Assembly (NCBI GenBank): GCA_965227035.1
Contig: OZ245724.1
Span: 2,232,001-2,296,000 of the forward strand
Source of the DNA: CBDDFQ01 sp965227035
GTDB lineage: Bacteria > Pseudomonadota > Gammaproteobacteria > Burkholderiales > Burkholderiaceae_C
DNA length: 64,000 bases
Direction: 5' to 3'
A model generated the notes under the pieces. It worked only from the letters and a program-made list of their open reading frames with translations. It searched no databases and was not told where the DNA came from. A program made the position numbers and the translations under genes. Below are positions 7,665 through 16,317 of this stretch, in pieces; the stretch's first letter is position 1; each line of letters begins with the position of its first letter.

Positions 7665-9919
7665 CCTTCCAGGATTTACGCGCACTTCTCATCTCGAAGC
7701 GACTGCTTCAAAGCCGCATTGGAGATTACGTAGAAAAAGCGATTCGCGTCGGCTTGAGCCAATACGTTGCGAACGGCATGACCGTGACCGTCGGACTGGT
7801 CGTCATCATGCTGCTGATTCTGGAGACCGCCGGCTTCGCTGGCGCATCCAGTGCGGCGGTCGGCATTCTCATCACGAGCATCCCCGATCAGCCTGCGCCT
7901 CGCAAACGCAAGATCATGCAGATGCTGCCGTCGGTGCTGCTTGGCACGCCGTTGTTCGCACTGGTGCAACTGGTCGATCACGATGTCTGGCTGCTCGGAA
8001 TCGTGCTGGTGGCAGGCGTCTTCCTCGCGACCATGATGATGGCCTGGGGCAAACGCGGCGGGCCGATCACCTTCTCGCTGATTTTCGCGATGGTGTTTTC
8101 GATGGCTGCGCCCAAGATGGAAACTCTGGAGCAGATCGCGGTTCACGTCGGATGGTTTCTGCTGGGCGGCGTGCTGTACCTTATTTGGGCGGTCATCACG
8201 ACCCATGTGCTGAACCAGCGCTTTCGATCGCAGTTGCTCGCCGAATGCCTTCACAGCTTCGCCGCCATTCTTCGCACTCAATCGAAGCGCTTCTCGAATC
8301 AGTTCGATCAAACCGCGGTGCTTGCAGAAATGCTCGCGCAGCAAGCGGCGTTTGCCGAACTCATACAAAGCACTCGCGATGTCGTTCTGGAGTCCCCCAC
8401 GACGGCGCCTCGACAGCGAGTCGCCGCGATGCTTTTGAGCCTTCTCGAAGCGCGCGATCATCAACTGGCTTGCGATCTCGATCTGGACTTCCTTTTGGAG
8501 CAGGACGGCACGCTGCTGGTGCTGCCGTCACTTCAACACACGCTGCTCGATACCGCAGACGAACTCGACACCTTGAGCCTCGCGCTGCTGCTGGGTCTCA
8601 CATCGAAGAACATCCCGCTGGTGCCCGACCTACGCGCGCAACTCAAAGGTGCGGTGCCCTACGCCACCGCGCGTGCCGCCAGAGACCCGAGCACGACATC
8701 GCCGACAACCCCTGAGCCGCTGCTTACCGAATCGCCCGACGAGCACGCGCTGCTGAACAACATGGTCGATCGCATCGGTCATATCAACGATGAAGCGACC
8801 AAGATTTCCGCCATTGCGCGCGGCGATGTTGCCGCAGAGATTGCCGATGTGCGAACCCAGTGGCAGTTGTTCGTGAGCACGACCCGCTGGGCAGCGGCGC
8901 CGTTGCTCGGACAGCTCACCTGGCGCGCACCCACCTTGCGATACGCACTTCGAGCTGCCATTGCGGTGGCGGTCGCCTACGGCGTGTCGTTGCACCTGCC
9001 ATGGGCCGCGCACAAATACTGGATCCTCGCGACAGCTATGGTGGTCATGCGCGGCAACCTCGCGCAGACGCTGGAGCGACGCAACGCACGTGTCGCGGGC
9101 ACGCTCACCGGCTCGCTCTTCGTCATGGCTTTCCTCTTGACGCACCCTGCCCCTCGCGAAATGTTCCTAGTCATCGCCCTGTCGATGGGGTTCGCGCATG
9201 CATTCGCGCTTCGTCGATATCTCTACGCATCGATCTTCGCGACCATTGCCGGTCTGCTTCAGGCTCACTTGCTGCTCGGCGCAGAACTCGAACCGCAATT
9301 CGCCATTTGGGAGCGCCTGGCCGACACCATTCTGGGTGCATCAATCGCATGGATGTTCAGCTACGTGTTGCCGGCTTGGGAACGCAATCAGATTCCCGGA
9401 TTGGTCAAACGAAGCGTCACCGCGCAGTTGCAGCATGCCAAGCGCGCGTTAGCCTTGCTCGATAGCGCTCAAACATCCGATGTGCATTGGCGACTCGCAC
9501 GCAAAGAGGCATATGACAGTCTGTCGGCGCTCACGCTAGCCACGCAGCGGTCACTAGCCGAGCCAGAGAAGGTTCGCCCGGCACTTCAACCGCTGGAGAC
9601 TTTGCAGGCGCGAAGCTATCAGCTGCTCGCACAACTCACCGCCATCAAATCGATGCTGCTTCTAAGACGCGCGCAACTCGATCTGAGTGTTGCAGTGCCT
9701 GCGCTGGACGATGCGTCGCGCAAGATCGAGAACGCGCTGAAGGGCGACCCTGCGACAGCGACCTCAACAGCGGACGCAGTCGTTGCAGGCCAGCCGTATC
9801 AACAGAAACCAGACGCGCTGATCGCCTCGGATTTGACGCCTTGGCTGCTCAGGCGGCTGGTGCTCGCGACGTCGATGGCGCATGAGCTGCAATTGGCGGC
9901 GTCGAAATTGAAAAAGTAA
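7661..9919 (+). CDS. FUSC family inner-membrane transporter
   Basis: 752-residue protein with the fusaric-acid-resistance-like (FUSC/YccS) architecture: two halves, each with several membrane helices. The first membrane block is about residues 35-190 (ASSAAVGILITSIPDQP), followed by a soluble helical region; the second block is about residues 430-570 (RYALRAAIAVAVAYGVSLHL, then KYWILATAMVVMRGN and LIGA-like helices). The C-terminus is helical and cytoplasmic. The family exports aromatic acids in some bacteria, but no adjacent HlyD-type adaptor or outer-membrane factor is present here, so substrate is unknown. Overlaps the MscS-like gene by four bases. Confidence 0.85.
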   Translation: MTFQDLRALLISKRLLQSRIGDYVEKAIRVGLSQYVANGMTVTVGLVVIMLLILETAGFAGASSAAVGILITSIPDQPAPRKRKIMQMLPSVLLGTPLFALVQLVDHDVWLLGIVLVAGVFLATMMMAWGKRGGPITFSLIFAMVFSMAAPKMETLEQIAVHVGWFLLGGVLYLIWAVITTHVLNQRFRSQLLAECLHSFAAILRTQSKRFSNQFDQTAVLAEMLAQQAAFAELIQSTRDVVLESPTTAPRQRVAAMLLSLLEARDHQLACDLDLDFLLEQDGTLLVLPSLQHTLLDTADELDTLSLALLLGLTSKNIPLVPDLRAQLKGAVPYATARAARDPSTTSPTTPEPLLTESPDEHALLNNMVDRIGHINDEATKISAIARGDVAAEIADVRTQWQLFVSTTRWAAAPLLGQLTWRAPTLRYALRAAIAVAVAYGVSLHLPWAAHKYWILATAMVVMRGNLAQTLERRNARVAGTLTGSLFVMAFLLTHPAPREMFLVIALSMGFAHAFALRRYLYASIFATIAGLLQAHLLLGAELEPQFAIWERLADTILGASIAWMFSYVLPAWERNQIPGLVKRSVTAQLQHAKRALALLDSAQTSDVHWRLARKEAYDSLSALTLATQRSLAEPEKVRPALQPLETLQARSYQLLAQLTAIKSMLLLRRAQLDLSVAVPALDDASRKIENALKGDPATATSTADAVVAGQPYQQKPDALIASDLTPWLLRRLVLATSMAHELQLAASKLKK

Positions 9920-9936
9920 TTTGCCGCTGTCGGCGC

Positions 9937-10398
9937 TCAAACCATCGCCGGAAAAAACGCATTCGTCTGGCAGGCCTCGTCTTCGAAGCGAATTTTTTTG
10001 ATGGTTCGCTTGATTACATCGACAGATGAGCTCTGGCCGGCTCGGGCGCTTGCTTCGAGAACTTCGGGAAATCTCGCGTCGAGGCGTGCGCACCAGTACA
10101 GGACGCACTGGGTGTAGTCGTCCACACACTTAGGCGGAATCGTCACGACGTTTGCGTCCACAGGTTTGAAGTCGAGCGTCATTCTTCCGCGCTTGATCGC
10201 GTGAACGATCTTGGCGAACAGGATGTCGCGGTCTCGATCGAGTTGCGCAATCGGCATGGTGCGCTCGCATTGGATGTCGCTCATCTGAACGAACCTGGAC
10301 ACATCGAGGCTGCTCGAAAAAGTCGACTCGCATTCCGCGTCGCTGCCTCGTGAGCTGATGGCCGGAAAAAGAGTCTTGGACTGAAAGTTGAATGACAT
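9937..10398 (-). CDS. Hypothetical protein
   Basis: 153-residue soluble protein I do not recognise. The start at 10398 has a strong ribosome site (CAGGAG) eight bases upstream, which argues that it is real. There is no signal peptide or membrane helix. It has five cysteines (CES, IQCERT, PKCVDDYTQCVLYWCARLD, EACQTN) and a mixed charged composition. It is convergent with the FUSC gene (gap of 17 bp) and has a structured upstream region with two palindromes. Confidence 0.65.
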   Translation of the reverse strand: MSFNFQSKTLFPAISSRGSDAECESTFSSSLDVSRFVQMSDIQCERTMPIAQLDRDRDILFAKIVHAIKRGRMTLDFKPVDANVVTIPPKCVDDYTQCVLYWCARLDARFPEVLEASARAGQSSSVDVIKRTIKKIRFEDEACQTNAFFPAMV

Positions 10399-10608
10399 GA
10401 TCGCTCCTGTGGGTGCTTATCTACAGTAGTCGTCGCCGGGCCTCTTAGGGGTAACGGCGCGTAGTCATTTCGGATGGTCTCGCGTGGGACATCGTGAAGT
10501 TAGCTGCGAGAGCGACACTTAAGTGGTGGTTTAGCCAAGGCTAAAAATCGCTGGAGGGGTTAACCCTTGGCAGTTCAGTCTGGACAGTGAACACCGATCG
10601 CCAATTCT
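10399..10608. other. Intergenic region with two inverted repeats
   Basis: Lies upstream of the hypothetical gene at 9937-10398 and downstream of the monooxygenase gene. It contains a perfect 10-bp palindrome, CACTTAAGTG (10516-10525), and an inverted repeat GCCAAGG (10534-10540) / CCTTGGC (10565-10571) that encloses GGGTTAACCC. The second could be the terminator of the monooxygenase transcript, although it lacks a T-run; the first may be an operator. Confidence 0.4.
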
Positions 10609-12144
10609 TCAATCCCCAATGATTCTCTTCAAATACGCATCGAGCACCGACACATCTGCGTTCGACTCGATGCAGCCCACATAACTGTCGGGGCGCATCA
10701 GATACGCGGCGTCTCGAACCAAGCCGACTCCTTCATGAGCCGCCGTGAATTCGAATCGATGCAGCGCGATGCCTTCGGCTTCACACCACGCGATCAGGTC
10801 ATCGCGGGTGTCGCCGTAAACATGAACCTGCCACGCAATGCTCGATAGCGATTCATAGTTGTCCGCCTCGCGCACCCACGGTAGGCGATCGCCGCCGTGA
10901 ACATCGCCTGCAGCACCCTGCGCAATCGGTCCATTGCGATAGCTGATCATGGCTTGCGAGACCATCCGGAATATGTACTCGCGAATGGCTTCGACACGAA
11001 ATACCAACGGTGCGAACAGCGGTGCAATGTGAATGCGCATGAACTCCGCGAAATTGCCGTCAGAGCTCACGAACGAAAACATCCTGTCGGTTGTCTCGAC
11101 CAGCTTCAGGGCAAACGCGCGGCGCTCGGCTTCGTAGCTGTCGAGCAAAGAATCGGGCGCGTTTTGTTTCATGACCGCAGCGAGTTTCCACGCAAGATTT
11201 ATCGCATCTCCGATGCCGGTGTTCATTCCTTGCCCGCCTGCAGGACTATGAATATGCGCCGCGTCACCGACGATGAACGCGCGTCCACGCTTGTAGCGGT
11301 CGGTCACTCGGTGGTGCACGTGATACGTGGAGAACCAATTCACCTTCTCGACTTTTAGCCCGATGCTATCCAGCGCATCCTGACCCACATCGTCGAAGGT
11401 CATGCTCGCGGCTTTGTCCTTGTCGATAGTTTCACCGGCATTCGACGCCACACCTATGAGCCTGCCTTTGCCAGAGTCGGTGTACGGCAGCCAGGCGACG
11501 AAGTCTGAGCTGTCGAGCGCGATGTTCGCCTCTCCGTTCGCTGCAGGCCCGCTCGCTTCGACGTCCGCAACATAAAAGAATTTCTCGTAAGTCCCGCCCG
11601 GAAACGCTGCCCCTATCCCATGCCGAACGATAGATCGCGCGCCGTCGCATCCGACAATGAACGCCGATTCGAACCGCTTCTCGAGACCATCGGGCAAACG
11701 CAAGGTGGACAAAACATGGTCGCCCTTGTCCTCGAAAGATATGCATTCGGTGCGGCGTTCCACCTCGACGCCGAGCGCCTTGAGTGTTGCCACCAGCAGC
11801 CTCTCGTGCTGGTCTTGCGGATACACGAACAGATAGGGATACGGCGTGAGATCGATCCCGGCTGTGCCGAAGGCGAGCGTTGCGCGTTTAGTGCCGGCGG
11901 TCCACAAGTTGATGGCGGGCGTGATGTGGCCAGCAGCCAGCACCTCGTCGGTCAGATCGAGCTGACGATAGAGCTCCAGGGTTCGCGCCTGCACTGCCAT
12001 TGCGCGCGAAGTCGTACCCGGCGCATCGGTCTTGTCGACGATGCGTACTTTGACGCCCTGCTTTGTCAGCCACATGGCGAGCACCAGGCCGGAAGGGCCG
12101 GCACCAACGATCAGAACGGTATCTCGCATGAGTGAAGAATGCAT
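10609..12144 (-). CDS. FAD-dependent aromatic monooxygenase
   Basis: Flavoprotein hydroxylase of the PheA/MhpA/UbiH class, 511 residues, which uses NAD(P)H and oxygen to hydroxylate an aromatic ring. It has the dinucleotide-binding GxGxxG (GAGPSG, residues 14-19), the DG motif (IVGCDGARSIVRHG) and the second FAD motif GDAAHIHSPAGGQGMNTG (Asp294). The C-terminal region looks like the thioredoxin-like domain of the PheA type. The ATG at 12144 is chosen because AAGGG lies seven bases before it; ATGs at 12162 and 12129 are possible. No ring-cleavage gene is adjacent, so the substrate cannot be assigned. Confidence 0.88.
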   Translation of the reverse strand: MHSSLMRDTVLIVGAGPSGLVLAMWLTKQGVKVRIVDKTDAPGTTSRAMAVQARTLELYRQLDLTDEVLAAGHITPAINLWTAGTKRATLAFGTAGIDLTPYPYLFVYPQDQHERLLVATLKALGVEVERRTECISFEDKGDHVLSTLRLPDGLEKRFESAFIVGCDGARSIVRHGIGAAFPGGTYEKFFYVADVEASGPAANGEANIALDSSDFVAWLPYTDSGKGRLIGVASNAGETIDKDKAASMTFDDVGQDALDSIGLKVEKVNWFSTYHVHHRVTDRYKRGRAFIVGDAAHIHSPAGGQGMNTGIGDAINLAWKLAAVMKQNAPDSLLDSYEAERRAFALKLVETTDRMFSFVSSDGNFAEFMRIHIAPLFAPLVFRVEAIREYIFRMVSQAMISYRNGPIAQGAAGDVHGGDRLPWVREADNYESLSSIAWQVHVYGDTRDDLIAWCEAEGIALHRFEFTAAHEGVGLVRDAAYLMRPDSYVGCIESNADVSVLDAYLKRIIGD

Positions 12145-12256
12145 GACAGAGCCCTTGGGCATAAAAAGTTACAGCGAACCGGGATGCGAGTGTTAAACAC
12201 TCAATCTTGCATTCATTCATGCAGCGCTTCATGCAACCAACCAAAAGGAAAATTTC

Positions 12257-12667
12257 ATGAGTATTTTCGGCAGCATCTTCTCCAAGATTTTCCCTTCAGC
12301 CAAAGCGGCTCCCGTGGTCAACCCCGCACCGGTCGAAACGATTACGCCTACCCCTTCGAACGTTGCCCCGGCAGCGCCTGCTCCTGCCGTGCCCGCACCG
12401 CCTCCATCGATTCCGCTGGGCGACGTGCCCGCCATCTTGAGCGCCATGCCCGGCGCATCCGCGCTCAACTGGAAAACCTCCATCGTCGACCTGATGAAGC
12501 TGCTCGGCTTGCCCAGCGATCTCGCTACCCGCAAAGCCCTGGCAGACGAACTTCTGTACTCCGGCGACAAGAACGATTCCGCCACGATGAACATCTGGCT
12601 GCACAAGCAGGTCATGACTCGGCTTGCTGCGAATGGCGGAACTGTGCCGACCGAATTGCGGGGGTGA
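12257..12667 (+). CDS. DUF3597 family protein
   Basis: 136-residue protein with the N-terminus MSIFGSIFSKIF, an Ala/Pro-rich linker (about residues 17-57), then a helical C-terminal domain with WKTSIVDLMKLLGLPSDL and ATMNIWLHKQVMTRLAANGG. This matches the DUF3597 family, common in Burkholderiales and Bacteroidetes; function unknown. It has no signal peptide. A good ribosome site (AAGGAAAA) precedes the ATG. It is followed 124 bp later by a smaller gene with a related C-terminus. Confidence 0.85.
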   Translation: MSIFGSIFSKIFPSAKAAPVVNPAPVETITPTPSNVAPAAPAPAVPAPPPSIPLGDVPAILSAMPGASALNWKTSIVDLMKLLGLPSDLATRKALADELLYSGDKNDSATMNIWLHKQVMTRLAANGGTVPTELRG

Positions 12668-12791
12668 CGGGGTGAAGGAATACAGTAATCAGCGAGGGTA
12701 AATACCCGGCGAGTGTTCGCCGAACCGAAGACAAAGCCCCGATCACTCATTGATGCTTTTCATCATTGTTTGATCAACCAAGGGGCATCTC

Positions 12792-13145
12792 ATGAGTCTT
12801 TTAGGCACACTCGTCAACGCAATTACCGACACCAAAGACGACGCGAAGGCCGCAGCGTCTTCGGCTGCCGGCCAAGGTGAATCACTGCTCGGCGGCCTCG
12901 CCGGCATGCTGGGTGGTGGTGGGCTCGGCAACATCGCCGAACTCGCAGAAAAGTTTCATGTCACCGACATCCTGAAAGAAGTGGGCATGCCGACCGACAT
13001 CGGATCGATCGTGAAACTCGCGGGCACGCTTGGCTTCGACGGCGACCACAGCGATCATCACGGCGTTCAGTCGTGGGTGAAGGAAAAATTGGTCGGTGTA
13101 CTGGCAGACAACGGCGGAAAGCTGCCCGACCATCTGAAGGCGTGA
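12792..13145 (+). CDS. Small protein related to DUF3597
   Basis: 117-residue protein with a good ribosome site (AAGGGG) before the ATG. The N-terminus (MSLLGTLVNAI) and the C-terminus (WVKEKLVGVLADNGGKLPDHL) align with the preceding DUF3597 protein (WLHKQVMTRLAANGGTVPTEL), while the middle differs: a Gly-rich stretch (LLGGLAGMLGGGGLGN) replaces the Ala/Pro linker. It is probably a divergent paralogue produced by tandem duplication. Function unknown. No signal peptide is seen. Confidence 0.75.
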   Translation: MSLLGTLVNAITDTKDDAKAAASSAAGQGESLLGGLAGMLGGGGLGNIAELAEKFHVTDILKEVGMPTDIGSIVKLAGTLGFDGDHSDHHGVQSWVKEKLVGVLADNGGKLPDHLKA

Positions 13146-13181
13146 GCGGGAGCTCTTGCCTTTTAAACGCTCTTCTAAACC

Positions 13182-14078
13182 TTAGTCAGACGACCCGAAC
13201 GCGCCGTACAGCTCGCGCGGGTTGTCGACGAGGATTCGTTTTCGCAACGCTGCGTCGGGCACCCACTCGGTGAGCAGATCGAATAGATCTCCATCGTTGG
13301 GCATGCCCCGACCGTTCATGTTCACGTGCGGCCAGTCTGTGCCCCACACCAATCGCTCGGGCGCGGCAGCCACCAACGCGCGCGCCATGGGCGTGACGGC
13401 AGCGTAGGGGAAATCGCCATCTGCGCATCGCATGGGTCCGGACAACTTCACCCAAACGCGACCTGATTCGAGCATTTTCAGCAGCCGCTCAAAGCCGGGT
13501 TGCGATGTGCCCTTTTCGGCGCGCAAGGCCGCGAAATGATCGAGCACCACAGGTACCGGCAGTGCGAGCAGTCGATCGGCGAAGTCGACCAAGTCGTCAG
13601 CGGCTGGATAGAACTGCACATGCCATCCGAACTCTGCAATCAACTCAGGGATTCGAGAAGGCAAACGTGGCAATGCGCCTTTATGACCGTCACTGACGAA
13701 ACGCGCGGCTCGCACGCCGAGCTTGTCGAGCCGAACGATTTCATCGCGAGTGACGGTTTCCGGCAGAAGCGCAACGCCTTTGAATCGACCCGGATATTTC
13801 TGCAGCACCTTGCACAGATGCGAGGTGTCCATGCCGTACCCACCACCGCTCACGACCACAGCACCAGCAAGACCGAGCGTGTCCTGCAAATGGATGTTGG
13901 TCTCGGGCAGTTGATCGACCGACGTGTACTTGCTGTCCGGATGAAACGGATGCTCCGCTGCGGGTCCGAACAGATGAATGTGGCAATCGATCGCACTTGG
14001 GGGACAAGGCGTGACCGGCTTGCGAGGCGCAGGATCTGCGGGTTGGGTTAGTGGCGGGGGCAACGAAAGATTGGTCAT
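13182..14078 (-). CDS. Amidohydrolase 2 family protein (lactonase-like)
   Basis: TIM-barrel metal hydrolase of 298 residues, similar to 2-pyrone-4,6-dicarboxylate lactonase and related dicarboxylic lactonases. Signature blocks are IDCHIHLFG near residue 30, VVLDHFAAL in the middle and LVWGTDWPHVN near residue 245, which supply metal ligands and the catalytic aspartate. A Pro-rich stretch precedes the barrel. It starts eight bases after the end of a Bug receptor gene on the same strand, so the two form an operon: the receptor binds a carboxylate and this enzyme probably acts on it or a derivative. Substrate unknown. Confidence 0.87.
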   Translation of the reverse strand: MTNLSLPPPLTQPADPAPRKPVTPCPPSAIDCHIHLFGPAAEHPFHPDSKYTSVDQLPETNIHLQDTLGLAGAVVVSGGGYGMDTSHLCKVLQKYPGRFKGVALLPETVTRDEIVRLDKLGVRAARFVSDGHKGALPRLPSRIPELIAEFGWHVQFYPAADDLVDFADRLLALPVPVVLDHFAALRAEKGTSQPGFERLLKMLESGRVWVKLSGPMRCADGDFPYAAVTPMARALVAAAPERLVWGTDWPHVNMNGRGMPNDGDLFDLLTEWVPDAALRKRILVDNPRELYGAFGSSD

Positions 14079-14086
14079 CGAAACGA

Positions 14087-15070
14087 TTATTCAGCCTTGA
14101 TACCCGAGCGTTTCACCACGTTCGCCCACTGGGGAATCTCGGCATTGATCAGGTTGTTGAACGTAGCCGCGTCGGTCGCCAGAATCTCGACGCCGTCGCC
14201 GGCCAGTTTGGTTTGAACTTCAGGTTGCTTCATGGCCGCGATGGATGCCTTGGTCAACTCGCTCACCACTGCTTGCGGCGTACCTGTGGGAACGAGTACG
14301 CCCATCCACAAGATGCCTTGATAGCCAGGAACCCCGAGCTCTGCAATCGTCGGCACGTCGGGCATGAGCGGCGAGCGCTTCAGGCTGGCAATCGCGAGCG
14401 GCTTCAGCTTGCCGTTCTTGATGTACGCAGACGAAGTAGCGATGGTGTCCATCTTCAGGCCCACCTGCCCTCCGAGCAGATCGGCCATGGCTGGCGCGGC
14501 ACCTTTGTACGGAACATGCGTGATCTGGATATCCATGCGTTGCAGCAGCAACTCCATGGTGATGTGCGGCAAGGTTCCGATGCCGGCCGATCCGTAGTTC
14601 AGCTTGCCGGGGTTCGCCTTGGCATAGGCAAGAAAACCCGCGAAGTCGTTGTAAGGCTGGCTGGCGTTCGCGACCAGCAGTTCGGGAATCTGCGCAAGCA
14701 AAGACACCGGCACGAGATCTTTGGCTGTATCGAACGGCAAGTTAGGAATAAGCGCCGGATTGATCGTGTGGTTCGGCGTCGTGAACAGCATGGTGTATCC
14801 GTCCGGCGCGGCTTTGGCCACGCGAGTGGTAGATATCGCGCCGCCCGCGCCAGGCAGGTTTTCGACCACGACCGAGCCCTTCAACTGCCTGCCCAGTTCC
14901 GCTGCGTACTGTCGAGCGACCACGTCCACTGTGCCGCCCGCCGAGAACGGCACGATGAGCCGAATCGGGTGATCGGGGAATGCGGCCGCTGCGGGGAGCG
15001 CTGCGCCAAGCGATGAAGCCAACGCGGTGAGCGCCAGGCCTTTGCCCAGCAAGTGCCAGAATCTGTTCAT
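14087..15070 (-). CDS. Bug/TctC-family periplasmic receptor
   Basis: Tripartite tricarboxylate transporter receptor of 327 residues. A cleavable signal peptide occupies about residues 1-29 (ALTALASSLGAALPAAAA), followed by the family start FPDHPIRLIVPFSAGGTVDV and the PGAGG and DGYTML motifs that shape the ligand pocket. The start at 15070 is set by CGGAGAC upstream and by the signal peptide. No TctA/TctB membrane genes are near, as is common for orphan Bug receptors in Alcaligenaceae. It is divergent from the LysR gene, which probably controls it. Confidence 0.92.
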   Translation of the reverse strand: MNRFWHLLGKGLALTALASSLGAALPAAAAFPDHPIRLIVPFSAGGTVDVVARQYAAELGRQLKGSVVVENLPGAGGAISTTRVAKAAPDGYTMLFTTPNHTINPALIPNLPFDTAKDLVPVSLLAQIPELLVANASQPYNDFAGFLAYAKANPGKLNYGSAGIGTLPHITMELLLQRMDIQITHVPYKGAAPAMADLLGGQVGLKMDTIATSSAYIKNGKLKPLAIASLKRSPLMPDVPTIAELGVPGYQGILWMGVLVPTGTPQAVVSELTKASIAAMKQPEVQTKLAGDGVEILATDAATFNNLINAEIPQWANVVKRSGIKAE

Positions 15071-15207
15071 ATCGATGTCTCCGAGTTTGGTTTTTACGAA
15101 GTAAAGCATCTCGTTGCTGCGCAGCACAAATGATTTGTTTGCACTGCCCGATGAGCGTAGTTCATGAGGGTTCGTGCTCGCGAGGGTTTTCGAAGGGTCA
15201 TGCAGAT

Positions 15208-15218
15208 TCATTCAATGA
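15208..15218. promoter_or_regulatory. Possible LysR operator palindrome
   Basis: Perfect dyad TCATTCAATGA in the 182-bp gap between the divergent Bug and LysR genes, 35 bp before the LysR start. LysR proteins usually bind imperfect dyads at such positions to control both genes. The site is short, so this is tentative. Confidence 0.3.
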
Positions 15219-15252
15219 CGAGACATAAAAAGACAAGGCAAAAGGAATTGGC

Positions 15253-16155
15253 GTGCATCTTGATTTTCTAGGTCTGCAGGCTTTCGTCGCGATTGCCGAA
15301 GCAGGCAGTTTTCAGCAGGCAGCGACCCAGCTGAATTTGTCGCAGACTGCCATCAGCCATCGCATGCGCAAGCTCGAAGAATCGCTCGGGGTTCAGCTGA
15401 TCACGCGCACCTCACGGGAGTTCCTGTTGAGCGAAGCCGGACACGCATTGCTGCCTCGAGCGCGCCGCGCGATGCAGGAGTTGTCGGCTGCTTGCGAGGC
15501 CGTGCGGATTCACGGCATGCGCGCGAACGACTGGCTTTGTTTTGCCTGCCTGCCGACCATCGCTGCAGGAGTCATGGCACATCTGCTCGCTGATTGCGCG
15601 GAGCGGTTTCCCGAAGTGACCGTGCGGGTTTTCGACGGATCTATTCCCGAGATCGTCGAGCTGGTGGAGTCACGGGCAGCGGCCTTCGGCATTACCGTGA
15701 TGCATGCGCCGCGAGCAGATCTTCAATACGAGAAGATCGGCGACGAGCCCTTCGTTCTGGTGTGCCCGGAATCGCACCGATTCGCGAAGCTCAAGCGCAT
15801 TGCATGGGACGAACTCACCGACGAGCCGCTCATTCGCATCAGCCTGCCATCGGGCAACAGCATGACCATCGACGACGCCCTTGGACCGCTAAGAGATCGA
15901 CTGCAATGGCGATACGAAGCGCAGCACAACGCGCTGGCACTGGACATGGTGCGCGGTGGTTTGGGACTCACCGTCGTGCCAGCACTGTCGGTGCAACCCC
16001 GCACCGGACTCGCAGTGGTTGCAATCGACCACCCGGCTATCAAGCGAGAGATTGCCCTGCTTACGAGGCGCGATGCGCAACTGCCGGAGCGCGAGGCATG
16101 GACTCGCGATGCTCTGGTTCGACAGGTGCAGGCGGCACTCGTCACGATGTCCTGA
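15253..16155 (+). CDS. LysR-family transcriptional regulator
   Basis: 300-residue activator/repressor. The N-terminal winged helix-turn-helix is textbook LysR (FVAIAEAGSFQQAATQLNLS, residues 11-30, then SHRMRKLEESLG). The remaining 200 residues form the periplasmic-binding-like effector domain. It begins with GTG at 15253 after AAGGAA at good spacing. It sits between two Bug receptor/amidohydrolase modules, one divergent and one downstream, so it probably senses the imported carboxylate and controls both. Confidence 0.93.
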   Translation: MHLDFLGLQAFVAIAEAGSFQQAATQLNLSQTAISHRMRKLEESLGVQLITRTSREFLLSEAGHALLPRARRAMQELSAACEAVRIHGMRANDWLCFACLPTIAAGVMAHLLADCAERFPEVTVRVFDGSIPEIVELVESRAAAFGITVMHAPRADLQYEKIGDEPFVLVCPESHRFAKLKRIAWDELTDEPLIRISLPSGNSMTIDDALGPLRDRLQWRYEAQHNALALDMVRGGLGLTVVPALSVQPRTGLAVVAIDHPAIKREIALLTRRDAQLPEREAWTRDALVRQVQAALVTMS

Positions 16156-16258
16156 AGTCGGCAGCATGAATCTGGCGCATCCATCGCCTTAAAAAATTCA
16201 TTTGATAGAAGGCCGGTACGCATCGACACTCTGGTGGACGAATCATTCAGTCGCAGAA

Positions 16259-16290
16259 CTGAAAGAAGAGAGAGCTGAAAGAAGAGAGCG
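16259..16290. repeat. 16-bp tandem duplication upstream of Bug gene
   Basis: Two adjacent copies of CTGAAAGAAGAGAG(A/C)G at 16259-16274 and 16275-16290, differing by one base. They lie about 28 bp before the start codon of the next receptor gene, in its leader, and raise the purine content there. Probably a slippage product. Confidence 0.7.
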
Positions 16291-16317
16291 TGCTGAGCAC
16301 AACCACAGGAGACAAGA

